Positions 33,991 to 46,225 are shown, counted from the stretch's first letter. The stretch: DNA of 64,000 nt from Neckera pumila (GCA_963969595.1 OZ018413.1:11832211-11896210), one strand, 5' to 3'. Made by a program: numbers and translations. Notes: generated from the letters alone by a model not told the origin.

Positions 33991-34388
33991 ACCGTACTAA
34001 AATGGATGATGTCTATGGTGACCAGCCTAGTGTTGCAGGGATAATCCTAACATCAACTCGAATAGTTCCCTCATTTGAAAATAGTTATTGCTTTTTGGTA
34101 CTACTTCAGGTGGTGTTATATAAAATCTGACCTCTAATGAAAGTATATAGTCCTAAGAGCATCCCCATCGCAGGGTGCCAAGTGGACCTAACTCGTTGAA
34201 TTGGTGCGTCATGCCAAATTGAATGCCCCATTGCAAGAACACGGACTTACTAAAAATGCTCGGCCGCACTTCAATTTTTGAAGAGTATGTGGGCAAATGG
34301 TGAGTCCCTCACGTGACTTGCCATGGTTTTTGACTGTACTTTTAACCTAATTTTGAGGTACCAACCCCACCTAGCACTCAAATGAGAT
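33991..34388. other. Intergenic
   Basis: No gene seen. At 34155 a motif TAAGAGCATCCCCATCG resembles the terminus of Harbinger-like plant MITEs. A similar but opposite end (CGGAGATGCTCTTA) lies at 38921-38934. Pairing these into one element is not supported. Confidence 0.4.
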
Positions 34389-34929
34389 TTAACCCCTAAG
34401 CGCTCAAGTGACCATTTTATGGTTGCTGCCTAACTTCGGGCAAAATTTTCGGGCAAAAAAAAAAAAAAAAAGTTTTTTTTTTTTTTTTAGCAAAAGATTG
34501 GGTTGTCTATTAATATTTATACTCAAAACTCAAATCACTACGATCAAACAAAACTATAAGAGAAATAGCACAAAGTGTCTAGATTTGCCTAATGTTGAAA
34601 AATTTACTATTTGGGGAAAGTATTGGTGTTTTCATTACTAGATCTCATACATTTTTTCATAAATCAATAAAAACCACAATTTTGACCAATCAAAAAACAA
34701 TTCAAATGCTAAAAATAAAAATTGTATTTTTGGTAAATTTTTGAAGTTATATATTCAAAATTCATTTAAAAAAAATCTAAGAATAATTTTACAACTTTGA
34801 CCATACGGATACTTTCTACTTTCATGCTTCACATTATCTTCTTTGATGTAAACTTTAAAAGAGTTTTAGAACTTATATTTTATAATACATTTGTATTTTG
34901 TCCAAACCCCTTGGGCTTTTAGGGATTAA
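34389..34929. mobile_element. TTAA-ended element, 541 bp
   Basis: Left end TTAACCCCTAAGCGCTCAAG pairs with the right end CTTGGGCTTTTAGGGATTAA at 16 of 20 positions. An A17-G-T16 run (34455-34488) forms a perfect AT hairpin just inside the left end. No coding sequence is seen. It shares the TTAA-CCC(C)TAA end type with the 930-bp family but has a different interior. Confidence 0.65.
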
Positions 34930-36412
34930 AAACCCATTTTCAACTGTAGTGAAGTTTATACTTGACTAGGGATAAATTCATGAAGCTTGGCATTGTCTAT
35001 ACCTTAGACTTCAATTAACTCTAGTCTAGACCCTTGATCAACTTAATTACTAAACAACTCTTATAAATCTAAAATGATTTAGGGGTGTTTGGAGCATCCA
35101 AAGTAAAGTATCAGATTTTGATTTTTCTCTCTCTATTTCTTTAGAGATTGAAAAATCTCTAACAAACCTTCTAGGGAATCTCAGACAACCTTCTAAGGAA
35201 TCCCATTTTTACACAGATCCGATGGTTGATTAAAAAAATTACAATAAAAAGGTTTGTTTGTTTTGACCTCCAATTTGGGCACATTGAGCAAGGCATTATT
35301 TTTCTATGAAAATTTGCACACTTCTTCCTAACTTGAGGCTATACTCAAATTTGAAATCTTTAGACCTTTTTGCAAAGTAGTATTTGAGTTATGGGGCTCA
35401 AAAGCCTGACAATGCCACATTGTCAAAAGCTTGGGCAACCTTGAAAAAAACCTTTGTGTTCTTTATTCACTTGGTCATATCTTACACATTCATTATTTTG
35501 AGACCTCAAATTTTTTAGACAATAAGACCCTTGCACTAGTTAAGAATAAGATCCTACTATTACAAATTCTAAAAAGCTGATAAATTTTGATTTACAAATC
35601 TAATTTTGAAAAGGTGTTGTTTTTTCGGCAACTTTGGTATTAATATTTTCTAATTCTTGGCACACAAACTTTAGGGGTTTAGAAACACGAAACTCCTATA
35701 CATGATGGCTCAAAATTCTTTGAAAGTTGTGGGGTTTGTTCTGAATTACATCCCCTAAATCCTCAAAAAAAGTTCTGGAATTTCTTGGACACTCCGTCTG
35801 TCATGGAGACTGAATTTACAATTCTTAGAGCTGGGTCCGCTGCTCATGAACGAATCTGAGTCCAAAAGAGGATTTTGTATTAGATAACCAACAAGCCGCG
35901 GTAGCAGCGAGTAGGTTATCAGATATAACCGGTTGTTCACTTTTCAATCACAACCTTTTTTTCTTCATGATCCAAGGGTGTAGGAAGCAAGTTGAAAGGA
36001 GAGAAGGTTATGAGTTACAACTTGTAATGGCAATGGTGATGGCTTGCCAATGGGACGGTGCCACGTGAGTGTTGAAAACTCAACAACCGGTTATGACGTA
36101 AGAATATCATTGATTCCTTTGTGGAAAACCGGCTGTACTGTACAGTGTAGAACTAGGTTCGGTACCGGTGAACCGGCAGTCCAGCAGTGTTATAGTGTTA
36201 TACTGTAGTGCGCCCTGTACTGTACTGTACAAAGGCTTACCTCAGATAGGTCAGCTGATGGGCACGTAAGTTATGTTTGACCTAAGATATAATGTGCATG
36301 GCATGAATCCCGCGTTTCACTTCACAATTAAAAATGTTTGGCAGGTTCTCCCTCCATGACATGTCTTTCTCTAATTAAAAACAAAAACAAAAAACATGCT
36401 TTCGCTAAACAG
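34930..36412. other. Intergenic, with CCGG-palindrome cluster
   Basis: No gene recognised; the frame 35755-35940 (minus) is too short to judge. Between 35925 and 36180 the string ACCGGTT or close variants (AACCGGTTGT, ACCGGTTATG, AACCGGCTG, GTACCGGTGAACCGG) recur, with CTGTACTGTACAGTG and TGTACTGTACTGTACAAAG runs. Confidence 0.45.
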
Positions 36413-36553
36413 TAAGGTAGGAGGTCCATATATCGACCATTTAAGCTCACCTACCTCATCAATGACTGTAGTAGGTTTTTCAGAGAATATGTCATGCATT
36501 CCTAGATACGGGACGCATTTAGAACCTGCTCCATTTAAGGACCTCCTACCTTA
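36413..36553. mobile_element. MITE with perfect 15-bp TIR (141 bp)
   Basis: Left TAAGGTAGGAGGTCC and right GGACCTCCTACCTTA are perfect inverted repeats, each followed internally by an ATTTAAG motif. A partial relative is at 8265-8300. Non-coding. Confidence 0.75.
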
Positions 36554-38561
36554 GACCATCTGCAATGCAACAACGGCAAAAAGGCCCTGTAACAATACAT
36601 CGCAGGCCATTCCACGAGGCCTCTAAAGTACCAATTCTTTCTTTGGAAAATTTGACCCAATGCAAAGTCGGCATCCAAACGTCAAATGGAATTTATGGTA
36701 TTATAAAAAGAAAGGAAGAAAAGAATCTACATTAAAGAAAAGACTTTTCATGGAAACAAGGAAGGTTGAATTGATTAGTGCACATACCAATAAACTTTTC
36801 TTGGCATCCATTGAAAATTTTACCACAATAACTAGACCTTAAGGGGTACAAAACCCAACACATTTTATTGAAAATGAGCATTTTTGGACAAAGATACAAG
36901 CCCCCAAAGTTGCATTTATCACAACGCAGCATGTTGAACAAAAATTGACCCTGTAAACTTCGAATGGCTCTAGAAAACTCAATTCATCTTGGATTGATCT
37001 GAAAATTTTACCATAAAAATTAGATTGGTATGCGCAATTTTTTTGACAATTTTTATTGAATTCGAACATTGGATGCAACAGTTATAGTGCTTCAAAGTTT
37101 GTGTGTGGACACTTTTTGTCCTCTTGGGCGGTGAGGGGTTAAGAATGGCCCCTATAAATGGTTGTGAAATGGACATGAGCTGGTTCTGAAATTGACCAAT
37201 ATAGTCATTGATTGAATCAAGGAAAAAAATATTACTAATTGCAAGAGCCAATCATTCTCTTTGCTGTCCCCATTTTTATTTAGAATTGCAAGTGAACCGT
37301 TTATAAAAGACCTAGGCTCACAAATAGGGACCTACGACCCAGCTCGTTTGAAAATTCATTAGTAATTAAAAAATGCTTGAAAAAATACAAAACCAGTTGG
37401 ATTAGATTCCTCATCAATTTCTCTTTGTCTAAAAAATGAGCTAATAATATTCCCGTCCAAGGAAATACATGAAAAAGGCGGACCAGCCCTTAGATGCTCC
37501 ATTTCTGAGCCTCGTACCTTACTGTAGAAGACCTCCCCTTTTCGCAACAAAGTTTTGAGGTTGAATAGTTGCACTTGTGTCCCACTAGAAGGATTCTATA
37601 TCATCCATTTGACACAAATTGTCTATAGCATTGTTTATGGATTAAAGTCAACCGATTTTTTTTAATTTTTTTCTTTTTGGGTGGGATTTATGTCTTGATG
37701 GCTCTCAACTCCCTCCCCTATCTGCTGCAGTTATTTATAGTATCTGTTATTTACAGTTATATACAATGTCTGTTTTCAATAAAAAAATTTAGAAAAATTG
37801 CACATAATATAGTAGAACTTCTCTTAGTGCATACTCTCTCTTAGTGCATAATATGCAGTAAGAGAGATTGTACTTTGAAGCATTTATTTGTGAACAATAG
37901 TTGGAGGTCCCATAGTAAGCGGCCATGTTAGCCAAAGTTTGGTATAGAACCTCTTCAATTGCATAAACCATATGCACTAGTCCAAGAAGTTCTAAGTGAC
38001 TAAGAAGTACTTTAGTAGAAGGAGGTTCAACCTCATATGAGTTTTTGGCAATTTTTCTTGCTATTTTTTGAAATTTCAAGGCCATTTTGCAGACCTTATC
38101 AAAGTTAGGTCTTTACTAGGAGCAAAATCACATATGATGGTGACCCATATCATTTGTTCAATAGTCTAAACGCACACACATGGGATGGCAATTTCTCACC
38201 ATACAAAATCACTTCCATTTCTACATCCGTTGTGGATTGTTTTGGATACTTCTATAGGGGCGGAGTTACTGATGCCTGAACTGTTTTCAAGCCTCCTCCT
38301 ATATATGACAGTTTCAATGATCTAGGGAGCTTCCACTTTGAAAATTCATAGAAATTACATGCCATGTCCGAATTTTTATTTTATTTTTTAAATTCATGAT
38401 TTTCAATTGCTAATACTACAAAAGTATTATTTTTAGGAAAAGGTGCCTCTAATTATGCTGAATTGTTTATTTTGACAATTTTAGGCATTTCCGCCTTGTT
38501 GGTCCAATAATTGGAGCATGTTGATGACTACCTTGATAATTGGGGTCGTGTCCTTTGAGGG
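36554..38561. other. Intergenic with repeat debris
   Basis: Nothing resembling a gene. It contains a truncated copy of the short TTAA element ending at 37645, and repeat ends near 37815. The minus frames 36732-37251 overlap and carry no motifs. Confidence 0.5.
37518..37645 (+). mobile_element. 5'-truncated copy of the short TTAA element
   Basis: TACTGTAGAAGACCTCCCC through ATTGTTTATGGATTAA aligns with the right two thirds of 38562-38769, including the TTAA right edge (37642-37645). The left TIR is missing. Confidence 0.65.
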
Positions 38562-38769
38562 TTAATCCTTAAAAGATGGGTTGGTTACTATGGGAAACAC
38601 TGGCTTAAAAAAAAGCACAAGTACTCATTGGAAGTGAAAATACTGTAGAAGACCTCCCCTTTTCACAACAAAATTTTGAGGATGAATATCTGCACTTTTG
38701 TCCTACTAGAAGGATTCCATGTCATCCATTAGACACAAAATGTCCATAGTGGCATCGTTTATGGGTTAA
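38562..38769 (+). mobile_element. Short TTAA-ended element, 208 bp
   Basis: Ends TTAATCCTTAAAAGATGG and CATCGTTTATGGGTTAA are inverted with four mismatches in 18. The interior aligns with 33585-33814 and 37518-37645. Non-coding. Confidence 0.7.
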
Positions 38770-40450
38770 AGTCAACCGTTTTTTGTTTTTTTTCTTCCCG
38801 GATGAGATTTCTGTCTTGGTGGCTCTCAACTCCCATCCCCTGCCTGTTGCAGTTACTTACCCCAGGCTGACCTAGGACGCGGCAGTTTGCCGGTCTCAAG
38901 GACCGGCCTCGGGTATCCCAACGGAGATGCTCTTAACCCTGGAATTGTAGACTTGTAAACTGTCGTCGCCATGCCAGTTCCAGAGTCCGTGAGCCCGTGC
39001 ACATGCCAATTTCCTGTGGCGGGTGCCGGCGGCCCATGGTGGTTTTGGCCTGGCGTCTGGCGGATCTGGCCCTAGCGGAGTTGAGCACCGCCAGGCGCGT
39101 CGCGGCTTGTTTTTAACCCTATGGAAGTTGCTTTAACCCTACGCAAGTAAAGGGAGGTGATTTTGTAGCAGGTTGTTTGGGAATTTGTGAGGTCCACAAC
39201 TTCATCGCAACTTCTTGCTAATTTGCCTCCTCTAGGTGGGCTCCAGCATGCACCACAACAATGTTTTATAATTAGCTAGGGTATTTGCATGTGATTTTGA
39301 TTTCCCACGAATCGTTGTGCATGATTTAGGCTTCGCAAGTGAGGTTGGTATTGCAGTTCATTTTCGTTTGGATGATTTTGGTGCATGACTAAGGCTTCAC
39401 AGGTGAGGTTCGTATTGCAATTGCTTTTCGTGTGGAAATTTTTTCCTTGCATGTCGACAATTCACATGTGATTTTCAGATTGCAGGTGATCTTCTGTATA
39501 TGGATTTTATGAAGCACCCATTCCATCTCTAAAATTACTGTGAAATTGCTGCAAATTTCTTAAGAAAAAAGTGAAGAGAAGTCATATACAATACAAAATG
39601 TACTCAATAGAATCTGAAATTTTCATTGTAGATGTATTTACATTAGAATGCAAAGAAAACAAACTTGTCGTGTCTGCAATGTTTTGCTACAATGTCAACC
39701 AACTTTTGACCCTAAATCCCTAAAACTCAAGACACATGCACTCTCTTGGCCACAATGGAAATGAATATGAAAAAAATCAAAGACATAACCTGTGAAGAGA
39801 GGTGGGGAGGTGACGAAGAACAAGTTGTGAAGAAAAATATTGTAAGATTTTTGGGATCTGGAATTTGGACGTCCTCTGACTTCTGAAATTCACCTGCTGT
39901 GGCAGGACGTGGCAGGGCATGGCGGAGCTTCATGTGCGCAGCAAAGGCAGCGGAGCGTAAACTCGCCATCGAGTATCCCGGAGCAGCAAGTAACGACCCG
40001 CCACCTCGCCCGGCGGATGGCGGGTGGCGGGTGGAAAACTTGGCGTGTGCGCGGGCTCCGTAACTGCAGAGGCAGCCAGCGCGCAGCCCTGCCAAACCAC
40101 CGACCAAACCAGCGACTAGGTCCATCAGAAGCAGTCCCCAAATCCCGAGTTTCCTCACAAAATTCCAGATGCGATACCTGCTCCCTCAGTGCTTTCGGAA
40201 TGGATTGCATGGAGATTACCGTGACTCCCGTCACCGGAAAGGCCGTGTTGAAAATAGTAAAGAAAGAGACTGGGTCAGCCCTTTCCCTCACAGGGTTCTC
40301 CATAGCTAGCTTTGCCACCTGCTACCATCTCAAATGTGCAGCTGGCCGTACCACTTTACAGTTAACTTCGATCGCCAGTTCCCCCCCTCCATGTCCTGCA
40401 GATCGGCTCACGTTCTGCTCATCATTTCAGGTCCGATTGCGTGACTACTG
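38770..40450. other. Intergenic to GC-rich flank upstream of PLD
   Basis: A GC-rich patch at 38860-39130 has no ORF. A second GC-rich patch at 39890-40450 is open in several frames on both strands at once, as expected of GC-rich DNA with few stops, and I recognise no protein in any of them. The right part presumably holds the PLD promoter. Confidence 0.5.
39312..39435. repeat. Two-copy tandem repeat, unit about 65 bp
   Basis: GTGCATGATTTAGGCTTCGC...GAGGTTGGTATTGCAGTTC is followed by GTGCATGACTAAGGCTTCAC...GAGGTTCGTATTGCAATTG, each ending TTTTCGT.TGG. Divergence is about 15 percent. Confidence 0.7.
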
Positions 40451-40525
40451 ACGCTTGGAGCATCAATTGGAGCTTTTGGTGTGGAGATTTGAGCTTGGTA
40501 GCTAGCTTCGATCGATCGGAGGCAG

Positions 40526-41010
40526 GTATGGAGAGATGTTGAACATGTTGCGGTGTTTTAGTGTTTGTTTGATGGCTAGATGGTGTTGATAGAGTAGGTC
40601 GGAGGTGCGGGGATTCAATTGCTGTTTGGAAATTGCGTGGTGGAGGTATCTGGGGGAGTAACTGTAAGAGCTTGGGTGTAGTTAGATCCTGTACTGTAGC
40701 GAGGTGAGCTTGCGAGGTGAAGTGTAATTGTATGAACTTGCGCGCGACGACGTCGTGAAGTTGCTGTTGCTTGAGAATCTGGGTTTGGGGATGGAAGTTG
40801 TTGAGAGTCCGTTTGGGTAGATTTCGGGCCGTTAGAGAGCGTTACATAGACGTTTGGAAGTTGTGTGAAGGTGATCGTGTTTCGTTTCCTCTTTGTGAGC
40901 TTGAAATTTGTGAAATTTTTCTTGCACTTGATGGCGATGGGACCTTTGTCGACCGACAAGTTTACTGTTTTGTGTGGCGATGTATTGACGAATCTGTGAG
41001 TGTTGTGCAG
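40526..41010 (+). other. Probable 5' UTR intron of PLD
   Basis: A good donor (GGCAG|GTATGG at 40525/40526) and acceptor (TTGTGCAG|GAACGG at 41010/41011) bracket 485 bases just before the ATG. Leader introns are common in plant PLD-alpha genes. The ORFs reported on either strand across it read intron sequence. Confidence 0.5.
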
Positions 41011-41023
41011 GAACGGTACCACC

Positions 41024-44000
41024 ATGGCGAAGGTTCTCTTGCACGGGACTTTGCATGTGACGATCTTCGAGGGTCGCGGCATGGCGACCCCATCAGAAAA
41101 GAAACACCACCCAGTTGGACGGTTCTTCAGATCGGTGAGCATTGCAATGACTGTTAGGGTACTTTCCTTCCTTGTTAGTTGGGAATGTCTCGAGTTCTTT
41201 GGAAATCTTCCAACTGACATTACCGATGTTTCCAGTTGTTGGATACCGCCCAAGACGCCATCATGGGCGACAGCGAGTACTACGCCACCGTCGATTTAGA
41301 AAAATCCCGCGTGGGTCGCACTCGCATTCTCAAGGAACAAAAAGGGGAACCCATCTGGAACGAGTCCTTTCGCATTTACTGCTGCCACACGGTCGCCGAG
41401 CTCACGGTCTCCGTCAAGGACGCATCAGTGCCCGGTACGGTGGTCGTCGGTCGAGCGAAGCTTCCCGCCGAAGCCCTACTTGCAGGAGAGGCCGTGGAGA
41501 ATTGGTACCAGCTCTACCGCGGGAAAGACGCGGTCGACGGGGAGATCCATTTCAAGCTCCAATTCTATGAGGCTTCTCATGATCCTCACTGGGGAGAAGG
41601 GGTTGCCGATCCTCGATACAAGGGCGTCCCGTATTGCTACTACCCGCAGCGGAAAGGATGCAAGGTGACGCTCTACCAGGATGCGCACATGGAGGACGGG
41701 TTCTTGCCGCAGATTTTCCAAGCGGGTGGGCAGCTGAGGGAACCCACGCACTGCTGGGAAGATGTCTTCAACGCCATCAACAACGCGCGCCATTTGGTGT
41801 ACATCACAGGTCCGTGAATCAAAACACATTGAAATGATTCACAAGTGTTCTGATTTCCTATAGATTGATTGAAGAAATCGGTCAGCATAAGCTGAAGAAT
41901 AAGAAACCCTACCCGAATTCCCCCCCCTACAGCAACGTTTGTAGCAATGTTTGAGCGTTGTTGATTACACTAAAATATGGTCCCAAAGGTGACGTTCAAC
42001 GCTGCTAAAGTGAACTACGTTTTGGAATCTGTTGGCTGAAAAACGTGGCATGTTCCCTGAAGCATATTGGAAAGTTTGCATGTTTGCTCAAGCATGATTG
42101 TTCCAAACTGTTGAGTGTAGCTCGAAACATTGCTGAAACACGTTGCTCAACGTACTGTCCAAATTCTTGATAGTGAAATGTACTAAATTCCTACAAATTG
42201 ATCGATGAAATCGAGCATCAAAACCTGAAGAATAACAAATGCTGGAAGACGTGCATGTTTGCTAAAGTATGTTGCGAAATTGCCATGTTTGCTGAAAGAG
42301 ATTGCTCAAGCATGTGCCTAAACGTTGAGTGTTGCTCGAAACGTTGCTAAAAAATCTTCCTGAACTCTCCAAAATCTAGTAGTGGTATATTAAATGTAAA
42401 TTTACTAAAGTCCTACAAGTTGATTGAAGAAACCGGCCACCAAAACCTATAGATTTGCCCAAATTTTCCCATTTTTACAAATCGTTGTCACAGGTTGGTC
42501 CGTGTACTGCGAGATTCTCCTCGTGCGCGACCCGAATCGACCTGTTCCCGAGTCGCAGGGCGTGACACTTGGTGAGCTTCTGAAGAAGAAAGCCGCGGAG
42601 GGCGTGCGCGTGAACCTCTTAGTCTGGGACGACAGAACCTCCGTCGAGGTCTTCCACAAAGACGGTTTGATGGCCACTCACGACGAGGACACTGAGGCTT
42701 ACTTTGAGGGCAGTCAAGTGAACTGTCACCTCTGTCCTCGTAATCCTGACGACAGCTTGAGTGTAGTCCAGGGCCTTGCGATCGGCAACATGTTCACGCA
42801 TCACCAGAAGACGATCATTGTGGATGCGCCTCTTCCAGGGACCGACACGGGCAGGCGGAGGATCATGAGCTTCGTGGGCGGGATTGATCTCTGTGATGGT
42901 CGGTATGATAATCAGAACCATTCGTTGTTCCGGACGTTGAATGATCTCAATATGAATGACTTCCACCAGCCGAATTACCCTGGAACCTCCACGGCAAAGG
43001 GAGGGCCGAGGGAGCCGTGGCATGATATTCACTCGCGGGTGGAAGGACCTGTCGCGTGGGATGTGCTGTGGAATTTTGAGCAAAGGTGGCAGAAGCAGGC
43101 GAAAGCGGAGCTACTGATTCCGATTAAGGATATCGATACAATTGATCCGCCGTCGGCGGTGGCGGAAGAAGACGATCCGGATACGTGGACTGTGCAGCTG
43201 TTCAGGTCCATTGATGCAGGTAAAGAATTTTGCCATATCAGTCAATGTCGGTCTGTGCACGTCCTTTGTAAACACTTTTGCTTCTATGAGAGGTAAGACG
43301 GAATCCTTTCCGTGGGACTGTGTTTTGTCCCCGTTTTGGAAGGATTCAAATGCACGATAACGTGGGGTATTTGGATATTGTATGAATGATTCTAGAAGCT
43401 TGAAGTAGCAGGCTCCCTGGAATCACGAGCCTAGACTACGTTTGAACCATAAGGATTCCATCTCTGAGGTTTCCATGGAAGACTCTTTGATGGACTGTGA
43501 TAGAATCCAGAAGTCACCTCTGCGTATGAAATTGCATTGTAAATCCAGTTCTACGTGTGCCCTTCCTATGTTTGCTTAGACTGCACAATGTCTCCTGTTA
43601 CCTGTTATGTGGACATTTCCAATTTTGAAACATATCGGAAGTAGAAAACTGAAGGAAGGCACTATTCTAAACCTTGGTAGACATTCCTCCTTTCCATGAA
43701 AGCATCTTTGCCTGTGATAGAATCTAGAAGTATCTCACTTCTTGCAAGTCACTTCTGTGGATGGCACTTGCATTGTAAACCAGTTCTACTTTACTTCCTA
43801 CTTTGCATAGGCTCCATAACGTGAACTGCTCTCCATTTTTTGGGTGGCCGTCACAAAATGGGACAAAAGTGGAGAACTAGAAATTGGGACACACTTAGAA
43901 GTGGTCGCGTCCATTGTATCTGGAGGAAATCTTCAGCCACGGGACTGGAAAATTACAAACCATACATTCAAGATTCTTTAGTTCAAAATTTTGCTTGCAA

Positions 44001-45815
44001 GACTTGACATTCATTTCTCCTTCTTTGATGTCACAGGTGCGGCCTTCGGTTTCCCCGACGACCCCGAAACCGTCGCCCGCGCCGGTTTGACCTGCGGCAA
44101 AGACAACACGATCGACCGCAGCATCCAGGACGCATACATCAACGCCATCCGCCGCGCCAAGAACTTCCTTTACATCGAGAATCAGTACTTCTTGGGAAGC
44201 TGCTTCGCCTGGAAACAGGACCAAGATGCCGGAGCTCTCCATCTCATCCCCATGGAGATCACGCGCAAGATTTGCAGCAAGATTGAGGACGGCGAGCGGT
44301 TCACTGTCTATGTGGTGGCGCCCATGTGGCCGGAGGGCATCCCGGAGAGCGGGTCCGTGCAGGCCATTCTGGACTGGCAGCACAACACCATGGAGATGAT
44401 GTACACGGAGATTGCGACGGCGATAAGGGCGGCCGGGGTGGAAGCGCATCCTAGGGACTATCTCACGTTTTTCTGTTTGGCGAATCGGGAGACGCATGAG
44501 GAAGGGGAGTATCAGCCAACGGAGAAGCCGGATGAAGGGAGCAATTATGAGGCAGCGCAACAGCATCGGCGATTCATGATTTACGTACACTCCAAGATGC
44601 TCATTGGTAAGCAACCGGGAAGCTCTCTCTTCTTCACGGTTTTACTTTTCAAGCTCAATACTGTGAAAACTCTGCGTCTGTAGTTACAAATTTCTTTATT
44701 GAAATACTAAGGAAGAAAAGCGAAACCTTATGTAACAACTACGACATTTTAGCAAAACCATGTTTAAGAACTGCAACTGGGGGGTAGGAACCTCTTCTGC
44801 TAGAAATTCCTCGTCCATTTTGTGCTTGTCCATGGGCTGGACAAGCCTCGAGTTTTCTCTATTTAACCTCCACAAGTCACCTTACATTCTCCCGAAGTAT
44901 GGCCATTAACATACTGGTCTACTTGTTAACTACTCTTGTTCCCTCGTACATGAGCATTGTCTCCACAGTATTCTCAAGTGTCCCAACTGTATGCCTGTGG
45001 GAATATAGCGTTAGCTCGTCCCTCCTAGCACAAATATTCCCATTTCTTGATATCCAAACCCCTCACGTTCTGTGGACCCAGTGTATTTCCTCTGAATTTC
45101 CGATTGAAGTAGAAGCATAGGGATGTCCATTTACTTCATCTAAAGAAAATCACTTCCACAGGCGAATTCAACCCAAAATCGTCACCTAAACTTTGGTTCT
45201 AATTGATGGAACCCTAAGATTTTTTCGTCCCTATTTCGGCAGTGCGAATTTTCACTCTTCTCAATGCAGGAACGCTTGAAATGTTGTTTTCTCCCCCCTG
45301 ATGAAGCTCAAGAAATGCTTTTTTTTGCTTTGCAAACTTCTGCGAGCTAACACACGCATGATTTCGCTCTGTGCTTGCTTGCAGCGGATGACGAGTACAT
45401 CATCATCGGCTCCGCCAACATCAACCAGCGTTCTTTAGACGGCGCCCGCGACTCCGAGATTGCCATCGGTGCATACCAACCTTTCCACCTGTGCGCCCAG
45501 CGTCCCCCGCGCTCTCACATCCACGGCTTCCGAATGAGCCTGTGGTACGAGCACATCGGCAGGCTGGACAACGCCTTCCTGCAACCTTGGACGGAGGACT
45601 GCATCCACGAGGTCAATGCCGCAGGGGATCGGCACTGGGCCATGTGGGCTGGGGAGGAAGTGGTGGACATGCCGGGGCATCTGCTTAGCTATCCTGTGCA
45701 AATTGATCAGGATGGGACGGTGTCCAACCTTCCGGGGTTCGAGCATTTCCCGGACACGCAGGCCAAGATTTTGGGGACGAAGTCGGATTCTTTGCCTCCC
45801 ATCCTCACCACTTGA
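41024..45815 (+). CDS. PLDalpha: Phospholipase D, alpha class, 5 exons, 803 aa
   Basis: Hydrolyses phosphatidylcholine and related lipids to phosphatidic acid, with Ca2+-dependent membrane association. Exons: 41024-41134, 41236-41809, 42494-43219, 44037-44606, 45385-45815. Phases join exactly. Residues 1 to about 155 form the C2 domain ([19 protein letters not shown]). The first HKD motif is [10 protein letters not shown] (His332, Lys334, Asp339), and the second is [20 protein letters not shown] (His655, Lys657, Asp662). The PLD-specific FLYIENQYF is at residues 514-522. There is no PX/PH domain, so it is the plant C2-type, and its length is close to the usual alpha-PLD size of about 810. The ATG in ACCATGG context gives the conserved start. 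Codons are strongly GC-biased at position 3 (for example exon 4), unlike the AT-rich introns. The catalytic apparatus is intact. Confidence 0.96.
41840..42450. repeat. Degenerate tandem repeat in PLD intron 2
   Basis: The block TTGATTGAAGAAATCGG plus CAAAACCTGAAGAATAA appears three times (near 41863, 42199 and 42420). Between copies the motif GTTGCT(G/C)AAAC recurs many times. The last copy runs almost to the exon 3 acceptor. Confidence 0.65.
43488..43825. repeat. Duplicated block in PLD intron 3
   Basis: TGTGATAGAATC(C/T)AGAAGT...GCATTGTAAA(T)CCAGTTCTAC occurs at 43497-43553 and again at 43716-43788, followed in both by a Tcctactttgc-like string. Diverged tandem duplication, period about 220 bp. 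Confidence 0.65.
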
Positions 45816-45819
45816 GAAC

Positions 45820-46030
45820 CTCCTAAACGCTAACCCTGGAGCCCTAAACCCTAAGTTTTTCTTAGGTGTCGTTGTGCGTAGATACGTTGTGTTTGGGATA
45901 TAATTGGGCACCAAGTCTGAGACTTTGCCCTCCATCCTCACCGCTTGAAAACCTCCGAAACCCTAAGGTTTACCCCCTTAAACCTCAAACCCTGAACCCT
46001 AAAATCCTAACCCTTAAATCTAAAATCCTA
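45820..46030. repeat. Degenerate telomere-like CCCTAAA repeats
   Basis: About ten CCCTAAA/CCCTAA-like words (GCCCTAAACCCTAAG, AACCCTGAACCCTAAAATCC and others) follow the PLD stop codon. They match the plant telomere unit but are interspersed and diverged. Parts are probably in the PLD 3' UTR. Confidence 0.6.
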
Positions 46031-46131
46031 TGTATCCCTATGTCTTCTTAGTTATTATTGGTGGGCGTTTCAAGTGTGTTCCTATCTCTTCTTAGGTATC
46101 ATTGTACATACCGGTGGTGTGTGTTTCAAGC

Positions 46132-46225
46132 GTTTTGCAAGGTTTTGTAAGGTTTTGCAAGGTTTTGTAAGGTTTTGCAAGGTTTTGTAAGGTTTTGCAA
46201 GGTTTGCAAGGTTTTGCAAGGTTTG
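46132..46225. repeat. 10/20-bp minisatellite
   Basis: GGTTTTGCAA alternates with GGTTTTGTAA, giving a 20-bp higher-order unit for three full rounds, followed by shortened GGTTTGCAA units. Near-perfect, so recent slippage. Confidence 0.95.

Noticed and set aside
36839..37142. TTAA...GAGGGGTTAA segment
   Set aside because: The right edge resembles the TTAA family but the left edge (TTAAGGGGTACAAAACC) does not pair with it.
34155..38934. A 4.8-kb Harbinger element bounded by TAAGAGCATC ends
   Set aside because: The two ends are similar and inverted, but flanking TAA/TTA are not a direct repeat and the interior holds unrelated elements and no transposase frame.
39890..40451. Overlapping ORFs of 140-180 codons on both strands upstream of PLD
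   Set aside because: Several frames are open at once because the DNA is GC-rich. None shows a domain, signal or splice structure, and the frames contradict each other.
40615..41253. 212-codon minus-strand ORF over the PLD start
   Set aside because: It runs antisense through the probable leader intron and coding exon 1 of PLD, and no family resemblance is seen.
43895..44614. 239-codon minus-strand ORF
   Set aside because: It is the antisense shadow of PLD exon 4, whose sense frame has IENQYF and the HKD region.
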